Below, in pieces: positions 34,792 through 42,300 of a stretch of DNA of 64,000 nt; position 1 is the first letter of the stretch; each line of letters opens with the position of its first letter. Source of the stretch: Massilioclostridium coli (GTDB taxonomy: Bacteria > Bacillota > Clostridia > Oscillospirales > Ruminococcaceae); NCBI RefSeq assembly GCF_900095865.1, contig NZ_FMIZ01000007.1:682001-746000 (forward strand). The letters run 5' to 3'. The notes under the pieces are model-generated. The model did no database searches. It was not told where the DNA came from and saw only the letters and a program-made list of their open reading frames with translations. The position numbers and the translations under genes were made by a program.

Positions 34792-34820
34792 AGGATAACA
34801 CAAACAAAACCGATTGTCAA
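34792..34820 (-). promoter_or_regulatory. Promoter of the riboswitch transcript
   Basis: TTGACA (34815-34820) and TATCCT (34792-34797) on the minus strand, 17 bases apart, just upstream of the aptamer. Confidence 0.65.
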
Positions 34821-34927
34821 CAGTGGAGGTGGAGGGGAATATGCTTGTAAAGGATTCCAAAATGGGAAAGATTGCACAGATAAAACTGCCATCATTTAGC
34901 TAGTATGACAAAATTCGACAATTGGTA

Positions 34928-34956
34928 TTGATTTCCTCCGGCGGCTGTATTATACT
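34928..34956 (+). promoter_or_regulatory. Promoter of lipoprotein gene
   Basis: TTGATT (34928-34933), 17 bases, TATACT (34951-34956); 33 bases before the ATG at 34989. Confidence 0.6.
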
Positions 34957-34988
34957 AAAATCAAGCAAGAAAAAAAGGGGGATTAGGT

Positions 34989-35441
34989 ATGATGTTTGCA
35001 AGAAAGATAGCCTGCTTTGCGCTGAGTTTACTGTTTGTGGGGGCAAGTAGTGGATGCGGGAAAACACTGCCGGAATCCCCCTACCAAAGCGTTGGGGATG
35101 TCATTTTAGCACTGAAAGAGGCGGGGCTTCCTGTTACAAATGAAATTGTATACCAGGAAGAGACGGATGTTACCCCTGCCTACCGGCAAAAGGGGGATTT
35201 TTCTGACTCCAGGCTGGAGCCCCGGTATACCCCAAACCCTGATAACGGAACGGTGGAAATTTTTTCTTCCCCAGAAAAGATGAGGGAGAGGGCGGAAGAA
35301 CAGGTTGGGTACCGGTTTTTGAGTGGATATGGCTACCAAATTAAAACCGGTATTGTTCTGGTACAGCTGGACAAACAGTTTACCAAAGAACAAGCGGAAG
35401 GATATGCGGAAGCCCTGGAAGCGGATTTGACGGTACTATAA
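34989..35441 (+). CDS. Small lipoprotein, unknown function
   Basis: 150 residues with a signal peptide and lipobox SSGC (Cys23). The mature part ('SVGDVILALKEAGLPVTNEI', 'TPNPDNGTVEIFSSPEKM', 'GIVLVQLDKQFTKEQAEGYAEAL') is unlike the PsbP-type lipoproteins of the prophage region; a similar short 'G(L/M)PV....VYT.ETD' pattern is found in other clostridial lipoproteins. Single-gene unit with its own promoter and terminator. Confidence 0.75.
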   Translation: MMFARKIACFALSLLFVGASSGCGKTLPESPYQSVGDVILALKEAGLPVTNEIVYQEETDVTPAYRQKGDFSDSRLEPRYTPNPDNGTVEIFSSPEKMRERAEEQVGYRFLSGYGYQIKTGIVLVQLDKQFTKEQAEGYAEALEADLTVL

Positions 35442-35445
35442 CCAT

Positions 35446-35475
35446 AACGGCTGCTATGTTGGCAGCCGTTTTTTT
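35446..35475 (+). terminator. Terminator of lipoprotein gene
   Basis: AACGGCTGC-TATGTTG-GCAGCCGTT followed by TTTTT, immediately after the stop codon. Confidence 0.85.
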
Positions 35476-35489
35476 GATGAGGTGCCCCG

Positions 35490-35720
35490 TAAAAAAGCTT
35501 TCGCTTCAAGTATCGAGCGAAGCGAGCTACTAAGCAATCTAGCAAGTTCATACAAGCTCGGAAAGAAGCATAAGTATCCGTTTACGGGCGGCGATGCAAG
35601 AGGAAAGAATGTTCAGTGAGTCTTTAGATACCCGCCAGTAAAATGCCGTTCTAGGGCTTAATCAAGCCTCCGGCTTTGCCGGAGGTCATGACTATGCTTC
35701 ATGGGAAAACCCTGAGAGGA
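35490..35720 (+). other. Structured non-coding relic, possibly an IS200/IS605 right end
   Basis: The segment holds several hairpin-forming stretches (for example 'CCTCCGGC-TTT-GCCGGAGG' at 35667-35685 followed by TCATGACTATG) and no ORF. The order 'ATACCCGCCAGTAAAATGCC', 'GTTCTAGGGCTTAATCAAGC', then the GC hairpin, recalls right ends of IS200/IS605 elements that carry TnpB and its guide RNA, but no TnpB reading frame survives. The remaining part up to 36216 shows no supported gene. Confidence 0.3.
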
Positions 35721-36216
35721 TTTGTTACCAGCAAGCCTCTTAAAACTATTGTTTCGCTCCCTTACCCCACAGCCTGTGAATAGGTAAAATTTTTTGATAC
35801 AGTCCCACCTCCCGTACCATTATCCACCTTGTTCGATGGTTAAAATCAAAGCTTTTTCCCCTTCCAGCAAATCCAGGGATTCCAATTGCGGGAACCCATA
35901 CAGAAAAAAACCGCTTCACGTTGTTGTGGAACGTCAAACGGTTCATGATGTCTTTCGATGTGAAAAAAATCCCCCGGTTTTATCGGGGGAAGAAAAAAGA
36001 GTAGCGCGACAATCCTAAGAGGGGAAGCTTTATGCGAGCCGAAAAAGGAAAGGCTGTACCGAAAATAGTACTATTTTTGACCTGTTTATAGCTGGCAGCT
36101 AGCACCTTTGATCGGAGTAAAGCCAGTAATATCCCCTTTTCAGGATTGCGCGAGCCACTGGTTTTGACGAGGGGTGATATCTTCCAACGCAAACTGGACG
36201 AGTGAAAGGGGACAGT

Positions 36217-37809
36217 TTAAAACCGGGCAACCACCAGCACATCGCCGGTTCGAATCACAGTATCTCCGCTGGGAATAATCGTCTCTCCAGGGCGCTGCAC
36301 CATGACGATTAACGTCCCTTTTGGAATTGGCACCTGGCTCAATGGTAGGTTGTTCCACTTATGCCCTTTCTCCACAGTTACTTCCTGCATGGTGAGGTTT
36401 TCTCTATCCTCAAACCCTTCCCCTGCGATTACTAGGAGATCTCCTTCCTGAATGACAGTGTCCCCGTTGGGGACTACTACTTGGTCCTGTTTCCGAAGGA
36501 TGATGGTTACTAAAAATTCGGCTGGCAATGGAATTTCTTTTAAGTTTTTCCCAACCCATGGGTGTCCTGTGCCGATATGTATTTTGACAAAATTAATATC
36601 GCTTTCCTCCTGGTAATCATTAAAGGTGCGACGGACATCCGCTTTGTTGTCAATCATCTTTAATTTTTTGGACACCCATGGTAGCAGGCTTCCCTGAAGG
36701 GAAATGGAGAACAGCACCACGCAAAATACCAGGTTGAACAGGTTGTATTTTAGGGGAACGCCGTTTAACACAGCATAGATGGCGAACACAATGGAAGCGA
36801 CTCCACGCAGCCCTGCCCAGGAGACAACCCCAATTTGCCGGAATGAGGAACGGAATGGCAGCAGGATCATAGTGGTTGCTAGAGGCCTTCCCACCAGCGT
36901 CATAAATAGCATAATCAACAACGCTGGAAGGATGACCGCAGGCAGTTCCGTCGGCGTCACTAGCAAGCCTAGCAGGAAAAAGATCATCATCTGGCAGACG
37001 CCTGTCAGCACATCAAAAAAGTGGACTTGTTCCCGTTTATCTGGAATTTTGGCGTTTCCCAGGATGATACCACAGAGGTAGACGCTTAAATAGCCATTTC
37101 CGCCAATAAACGCTGGCAGAGCATACCCCAGCACCGCCACAGCAAACACAAAAATTGTCCTGCCCTGGGCGATATTAAAATGGAATTTGTTTAACGCCCA
37201 TACCGAAAGCTTGCCAAGGAGGATGCCACAGCCAATCCCCAACACAACCTGCTGCGCCAACATCAATGGAATCGAAATCTCCTTGCCGGAAAGCATGGTG
37301 ACCAGCACCACGGTGAGCATATAGGAGATGGGGTCGTTGGAACCGGACTCAATCTCCAGCAGGGACGCGGTATTATCCTTTAAATTCAACCTTTGGGAGC
37401 GGAGAATATGAAACACTGACGCTGCGTCAGTAGAAGCAATAACCGAAGAAACCAGCAGGCTTTCCAGCCAGCCAATCCCAAAACAGAAATGGACAAACGC
37501 CCCTACAAATCCTGCCGTCAGGATAACACCCACAGTGGACATCAGCACTGACTTTGCCAGGACGGATTTTGCCGCTTTGATGTTGGTGCCAAAACCACCA
37601 TAATACATAATAAAAATAAGGCAAATAGAGCAGATGGTTTCGGATATTTGATAATCGTTAAACTGGATGCGGAAAACCCCATTTTCTCCAAAACAGATTC
37701 CCAGGGCAAGGAATACCAGAAGGGAGGGGATGGGTAGTTTTTCGGTAAAACGGTTGGATAGGATACAGATAATAATGACAACGCCAATCAGGAGCAAAAC
37801 CCCAGTCAC
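36217..37809 (-). CDS. NhaP2-type K+(Na+)/H+ antiporter with RCK_C domains
   Basis: 530 residues. I take the GTG at 37809, which has AGGAGG eight bases before it; the track-length start nine bases earlier overlaps that ribosome site. Residues 1-375 are 12 or so membrane helices of the CPA1 antiporter family with 'IASTDAASVFHIL' (the Thr-Asp pair) and 'LEIESGSNDPISYMLT' (the ion-binding Asp motif Ser-Asn-Asp). Residues ~400-530 contain two RCK_C (TrkA_C)-like domains ('LVITIILRKQDQVVVPNGDT', 'TLIVMVQRPGETIIPSGDT') that may sense a nucleotide such as c-di-AMP. Exports K+ or Na+ in exchange for protons. The 37810-38153 gap has a TATAAT word at about 37900 on the minus strand and no gene. Confidence 0.9.
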   Translation of the reverse strand: MTGVLLLIGVVIIICILSNRFTEKLPIPSLLVFLALGICFGENGVFRIQFNDYQISETICSICLIFIMYYGGFGTNIKAAKSVLAKSVLMSTVGVILTAGFVGAFVHFCFGIGWLESLLVSSVIASTDAASVFHILRSQRLNLKDNTASLLEIESGSNDPISYMLTVVLVTMLSGKEISIPLMLAQQVVLGIGCGILLGKLSVWALNKFHFNIAQGRTIFVFAVAVLGYALPAFIGGNGYLSVYLCGIILGNAKIPDKREQVHFFDVLTGVCQMMIFFLLGLLVTPTELPAVILPALLIMLFMTLVGRPLATTMILLPFRSSFRQIGVVSWAGLRGVASIVFAIYAVLNGVPLKYNLFNLVFCVVLFSISLQGSLLPWVSKKLKMIDNKADVRRTFNDYQEESDINFVKIHIGTGHPWVGKNLKEIPLPAEFLVTIILRKQDQVVVPNGDTVIQEGDLLVIAGEGFEDRENLTMQEVTVEKGHKWNNLPLSQVPIPKGTLIVMVQRPGETIIPSGDTVIRTGDVLVVARF

Positions 37810-38153
37810 GGCATGCACCTCCTTTTTTCAAAACAATGCCGCGCTGAAAAAACTCCGGTAGGATTGGATGTTTTTTTACGGCCAAACTCATTTTTATTCT
37901 ATTATATCACAAGTTTGGTCTATTTTTTGTGGAAAACGTAAATTCTCATTTCGCCAATAGCCCCCATTCCAATCGGTTCGTCTTTTCGAACAGCCACATT
38001 GTTGTTTCTATCTGAAATATATTACGAAAAAGTAAATATTATTTGTGATTTTGCCAATAAATTGACGAAAAGATAAGTGAATCTGCCAATAGAAAATAGC
38101 ATTGGAAAGTAGTATGATAAAGATAATAATAGAAGAAAAGGGGGTTATCTTTT

Positions 38154-38789
38154 ATGAGAAAACAACAAGATAGAACCTTAATTACCTGTGGCATTACCGT
38201 TATTTTGTACAGTATCCTGGTACAGCTCATCAACATGGGTAGGCTGCTGTTCACTTATTGGGAAGAAGGCCAGAGCCTGGATGAAACTTACAGCTACCTG
38301 AACCTGTTCCTTTGCTTTGTGTTGATTTCCATTTTAATAGGGGGTATCCTGCTTTTAATTCGGGGCAAACGGCTGGAATTTACCAAACCTGGTTTATTGG
38401 CAGGGGCCGCGCTGGTATTTTGCCTTGGGGCTGCGTCCATCCTACTATGGAGCGAAAGCCAGACCGAACCTTGGAATTATTTCCAGTACACAGCAGTCAT
38501 TTTCCTGCAAGGGGTGATTTATCTGCTGGGGGCAATCCATCTGTTAAAAAAATTGGTGGTTGCCGCTCCGGTATGCGTCCTTTTGCTGGCAATGAGTGGT
38601 TGGGTTATCTATTCCTACACCGTTGCCCTCCCTACTGGAAACCAGCTAGACCATATCTTTCCATCCGTATTCCAGATGATGAGCATGTGGGGAATTGCCA
38701 TTTTCCTGATTGGGGAAGGATTTGCGATTCTGGTATATGCCATTAAGGAAAGAAAAATCTTGGACAGCGAGGAAGAAGGAGAACTATAA
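38154..38789 (+). CDS. Six-helix membrane protein, paralog 1
   Basis: 211 residues, six predicted helices (about 9-28, 48-70, 78-97, 107-127, 133-152, 171-196) with short loops and a charged tail. It is a tandem paralog of the next gene: both share 'VQLINM' in helix 1, 'GAIHLLKKL/GGFHLLRKL' and 'IAIFLIGEGFAILVYAI/ALFLIAEGAAILTYAI'. No function recognised; resembles small integral proteins of unknown role. Confidence 0.8.
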   Translation: MRKQQDRTLITCGITVILYSILVQLINMGRLLFTYWEEGQSLDETYSYLNLFLCFVLISILIGGILLLIRGKRLEFTKPGLLAGAALVFCLGAASILLWSESQTEPWNYFQYTAVIFLQGVIYLLGAIHLLKKLVVAAPVCVLLLAMSGWVIYSYTVALPTGNQLDHIFPSVFQMMSMWGIAIFLIGEGFAILVYAIKERKILDSEEEGEL

Positions 38790-38821
38790 TTCCATGCCGT
38801 TGGAAGGAAAAAGGAGAAAAA

Positions 38822-39478
38822 ATGTTTCGGGGATTACACAATTTAATCGATGACAAAAAAGAAAAAAACTGTATTTTTGCCCGCTATGGAGGGATTGTTT
38901 TTATTTTCGCCATAGTGGTCCAGCTTATCAATATGGCAAAACTATTCCTCCACCATACAGTAGGGGAAACCATAAATTCAAATACACTGCTGTTGACTTA
39001 CATGACAGTGCTGGTTACCGCTTCGATTGCCCTGGCAGGGCTTTTACTGCTTGCCTATGGATATCATTTTATCTATCTGAAAGCAGCGCCATTTATTGGG
39101 GCAGCATTCCTCTGCTTCCTATCAGGGTATATAGTAAGCGGGTTTTGGGGAAAATTCCATACCATGGTTTGCTACCAATGTATTGTGATTGTTGGAATCC
39201 ATATTCTCTTTTTTCTGTTGGGTGGGTTCCATTTGTTGCGGAAACTTCCGGTTGCCCTCATTGGGTGTATCGCACTAGTTGCTACCAGTGGATGGATCTT
39301 TTTCCTTTACCTATTTGGGGAAGGAAGGCAGCTGGATGTAGAACCTTCTGTTGCTTTGCTGCATATTGTGACCATGCTGTTATTTGCTCTTTTCCTGATT
39401 GCGGAAGGGGCTGCTATTCTGACCTATGCCATTCAACAGAAAAAAATCCGGAATAGTGAGCATGAAAGGGAATGGTAA
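38822..39478 (+). CDS. Six-helix membrane protein, paralog 2
   Basis: 218 residues, same topology as the preceding gene, with GGAG upstream of the ATG and 32 bases of spacing. Ends with 'RNSEHEREW'. The two genes are an operon closed by a strong terminator. Confidence 0.8.
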   Translation: MFRGLHNLIDDKKEKNCIFARYGGIVFIFAIVVQLINMAKLFLHHTVGETINSNTLLLTYMTVLVTASIALAGLLLLAYGYHFIYLKAAPFIGAAFLCFLSGYIVSGFWGKFHTMVCYQCIVIVGIHILFFLLGGFHLLRKLPVALIGCIALVATSGWIFFLYLFGEGRQLDVEPSVALLHIVTMLLFALFLIAEGAAILTYAIQQKKIRNSEHEREW

Positions 39479-39525
39479 GTTTACATTAATACGATTTTAG
39501 ATGAATTTTGATTCCGATACCATAA

Positions 39526-39568
39526 CGGTAGCCGGCGGTAATTGTTCCGCCGGCTACCGCTTTTTTTG
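39526..39568 (+). terminator. Strong terminator of membrane paralog operon
   Basis: CGGTAGCCGGCGG (39526-39538) pairs perfectly with CCGCCGGCTACCG (39547-39559), followed by CTTTTTTT. Confidence 0.92.
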
Positions 39569-39590
39569 GGTGAAAACCGAATCCAATCAA

Positions 39591-39744
39591 AAGAGTGGCT
39601 ATCAAAGGCGCTAGCAAAAGCTTTTTTCAAGTGGCTATAAAAGACAATAGCAGGAGCTTTTTCAGAGTGGTCATAAAAGGCAATAGGAGCAGCCACACTC
39701 TTTAGGCAGTGCAATCCCATCCCCAAAACAACCCCCTACACCTG
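39591..39744. repeat. Array-edge E element with three tandem sub-repeats
   Basis: The segment just left of the first CRISPR repeat holds three tandem versions of a ~35-base word 'TTTTTTC-RAGTGGYTATAAAAG-GCRATAG-CAGGAGC' (starting at about 39591, 39621 and 39657). The third runs into a full E element (39657-39744) like those inside the array. If the array is transcribed rightward, this is the leader position, and the internal E copies would be leader-derived. Confidence 0.7.
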
Positions 39745-41282
39745 CACCCTAGCGGGTGTGTATTGTAACTCTACATAATGTTTGGTATTGCTGTTTTGAA
39801 TAAGTTGCCGTACCCTTACGGGTGTGTATTGTAACCGGATTGTTATTGGTACATCAACAGCCGGATGGACGTTGCCGTACCCTGATGGGTGTCTTTTTCG
39901 AGTGGTTATAAAAGGAGCTAGCAGGAGCCCCACTCTTTGGTTAGTGCAATCCCATCCCAAAACAACTCCCTGCGTCTGTGTACCCTGGCGGGTGTGTATT
40001 GTAACGAGCGAGAAGAAGAAATCCTTGCGATATTATCTCAGTTGCCGTACCCTTGCGGGTGTGTATTGTAACGATATATCTACATAATATTGGGGTGATT
40101 AAGTGGAGTTGCCGTACCCTTGCGGGTGTGTCTTTTCAGAGTGATTATGAAAGGCGCTAGCAGGAGCCCCACTCTTTAGGCAGTGCAATCCCATCCCAAA
40201 ACAGCTCCCTGCACCTATACCCTGACAGGTGTATATTGTAACGCGGTGGCGTGGGACGAAATGCACAAATTAGGGACCGTTTCCGTACCCTTGCGGGTGT
40301 CTTTTAGTGTGGTTATAAAAGGCAATAGGAGCAGCCCCACTCTTTGGGCAGTGCAATCCTATCCCAAAACAAGCTCCCTGTATATACCCTTACGGGTGTG
40401 TATTGTAACTACAAACACTGTGCGTGGGAAAGTCTCTATTATTGTTACCGTACCCTGACGGGTGTGTATTGTAACGCAATAGAGCAGGGTATCTTTAGTA
40501 GCTCCACAGTTACCGTACCCTGACGGTGTGTCTTTTTCGAGTGGTTATAAAAGGCGATAGCAGGAGCCCCATCTTTAGGCGGTGCAATCCCATCCCAAAA
40601 CAACTTCCTACGCCTGGCACCCTCACGGGTGTGTATTGTAACGGTATGATTTTTGGATTAAGCGGTCTAAAAGTGTGTTTCCGTACCCTGGCAGGTGTAT
40701 CTTTTTCGAGTGGTCATAAAAGGCACTAGTAGGAGCCCTACTCTTTAGGCGGTGCAATTCCATCCCAAAACAACTCCCTGCATTTATACCCTTGCGGGAT
40801 GTGTATTGTAACACCCACATGTTCATTTCCTATTATGCGTCAATAAGTTACCGTACCCTTACGGGTGTGTATTGTAACGTTAAACGTTAGCGTGACTTGT
40901 GTATAATGCCGCTTGCCGTACCCTTACGGGTGTGTCTTTTTCGAGTGGTCATAAAAGGCAATAGGAGCAACCCCACTCATTAGACGGTGCAATCCTGTCC
41001 CAAAACACCTCCCTACGCCTGTACCCTTACGGGTGTATATTGTAACCAGATATTAGAAAAGGAATTAAGAACATTTTTAAGGGTTTCCGTACCCTGACGG
41101 GTGTCTTTTTCGAGTGGTTATAAAAAGCACTAGCAGGAGCCCCACTCTTTGGACAGTGCAATCCCATCCCAAAACACCCCCCTGCATCTATACCCTTACG
41201 GGTGTGTATTGTAACTTGCTTGACTAGTAACTTACTAGTAACAAAACGTAGTTGCCGTACCCTAGCGGGTGTGTATTGTAAC
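39745..41282 (+). CRISPR. Type III-A CRISPR array, 12 spacers, repeats split by E elements
   Basis: Complete 32-base repeats are at 39804-39835, 40041-40072, 40444-40475, 40847-40878 and 41251-41282: GTTGCCG (also GTTACCG), then TACCC-TNRC-GGGTGTGT, then ATTGTAAC. Spacers S1-S12 (33-36 bases, all different) start at 39770, 39836, 40006, 40073, 40243, 40410, 40476, 40643, 40813, 40879, 41047 and 41216. At seven places the repeat is cut after GGGTGT(GT) and an ~86-base E element follows, then a repeat lacking its first seven bases but ending normally in ATTGTAAC. The loop of the repeat hairpin varies (TTAC, TTGC, TGAC, TGGC, TAGC, TCAC, TGAT). ATTGTAAC closely resembles the usual 8-nt crRNA tag ATTGAAAC, so I orient the array on the plus strand, converging with the cas genes. 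Confidence 0.9.
39893..41190. repeat. E elements inside the CRISPR array (7 internal copies)
   Basis: Copies: 39893-39979, 40132-40217, 40301-40384, 40532-40617, 40701-40786, 40936-41020, 41105-41190 (84-87 bases). Common words: 'CTTTTTCGAGTGGTTATAAA', 'AGGAGCCCCACTCTTTAGG', 'CAGTGCAATCCCATCCCAAA', 'ACAACTCCCTGCACCTG'. Two short stem-loops are possible in each: GAGTGG with CCACTC, and GGTGCA with TGCACC. Copies differ by about 5-15%. None has a conserved reading frame worth calling. Confidence 0.85.
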
Positions 41283-41312
41283 GGCGGGTCAAACGCATCC
41301 AGTATTTTCAAG

Positions 41313-41348
41313 TGATTGCGCACGCTATTGTGCGAACCTGTTTTTTTA
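41313..41348 (+). terminator. Possible terminator after the CRISPR array
   Basis: CGCAC-GCTATT-GTGCG hairpin (41319-41334) followed after five bases by TTTTTTT, 30 bases beyond the last repeat on the plus strand. The stem is short. Confidence 0.4.
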
Positions 41349-41547
41349 TGTTTATTCCACAGATGGGTTTTTCAGAAAAAACCCCACAAGTCCAGCAATT
41401 CCGCCTAGTGCGAAACCAACGGATTCCCATGATTACTTCCGGTTCGCACAAGTATGGAATGATTCACATCCCACTGACTTGGATGGCAATTTTCTGCTAT
41501 CTCTTTCCATTATAATCCGGTTTACTGGGGATTGCAACTGGTTTCCG

Positions 41548-42300
41548 TCAAAACTCCTCCACCGAGCAGCCGCCCATTCCCAGGGCAGTTTTGCCGCCCA
41601 CTCCGGTATAAGGCAAGGCGGATAGCAACAGCCGGAACAATTGCCGCAACGGCAACGGACCCCGCACCGTTAACCGAACCCAGCCGGAAAAACCATACAC
41701 GGTGGTATCCTTGATCGAGTACCTCCGGCTACGCAGGCTGTAATCGGTTATCCTTGCCCGCTGCACCAGCTGTTCCAGCGCGTCCCCGTCCACCACATCC
41801 AGCCCGCAGTCCAACAGATGGAACCGGTTCATAGCACTTTTCAAAATCAGTTCCGCTGTGGGGTAGAGGGCATACTGGTCCTGGGTGCGGAACACCGTAG
41901 GGGAAAGGAACCGCACCACATACGAGACCGGCGTTTTATCCTGTCCAAAACATGCCTGGGCAATCTGGTCAAACCGGATGGTTTTCCGGCTTGCCTGTTC
42001 CACCATCAAACGGCAATGGTATTTGTGCAGGGAAAATTCTTCCGTGGCAAGGACAGCTGGAGCAAAAACGGAAACCAGTTCCCCGTCAAACAGGGTCAGG
42101 AAAAATTCCCCTTTGCCAGCGTCCTCCCTGTTGGGAAGCAGATAGTGGCACAACGGACGGCTTTCGGATGGCTCGTGCAAGAAATCCACGTATTCCTCTG
42201 GGATGCAGGCGAGCAAATCGCTGTAAATTCCGTAAGCGTATTCCGATAAAAGGCGTTTTCCCCTCTCATCCCGAAGGCTCAATTTCATCTGGACAATCAA
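41548..42300 (-). CDS. cas6: Cas6 crRNA-processing endoribonuclease
   Basis: About 250 residues. I prefer the TTG at 42300, whose first bases overlap the csm5 stop (TTGA) and which follows GGTGGAG at a normal distance; an ATG at 42318 or 42288 is also possible. Two ferredoxin-like halves; the C-terminal Gly-rich loop 'YTGVGGKTALGMGGCSVEEF' is the Cas6 signature, and the mid part 'YVVRFLSPTVFRTQDQYALY' is typical of the type III Cas6 family. It cuts the precursor crRNA in the repeat leaving an 8-nt 5' tag (here probably AUUGUAAC). Last gene of the csm operon. Confidence 0.88.
   Translation of the reverse strand: MIVQMKLSLRDERGKRLLSEYAYGIYSDLLACIPEEYVDFLHEPSESRPLCHYLLPNREDAGKGEFFLTLFDGELVSVFAPAVLATEEFSLHKYHCRLMVEQASRKTIRFDQIAQACFGQDKTPVSYVVRFLSPTVFRTQDQYALYPTAELILKSAMNRFHLLDCGLDVVDGDALEQLVQRARITDYSLRSRRYSIKDTTVYGFSGWVRLTVRGPLPLRQLFRLLLSALPYTGVGGKTALGMGGCSVEEF

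Noticed and set aside
39481-41323. Several minus-strand ORFs through the CRISPR region with a recurring 'GMGLHCLKSGAP'
   Set aside because: They are translations of the E element and repeats and shift frame from copy to copy.
41269-41625. 118-residue plus-strand ORF after the array
   Set aside because: Starts inside the last CRISPR repeat and overlaps cas6 on the other strand; no ribosome site.
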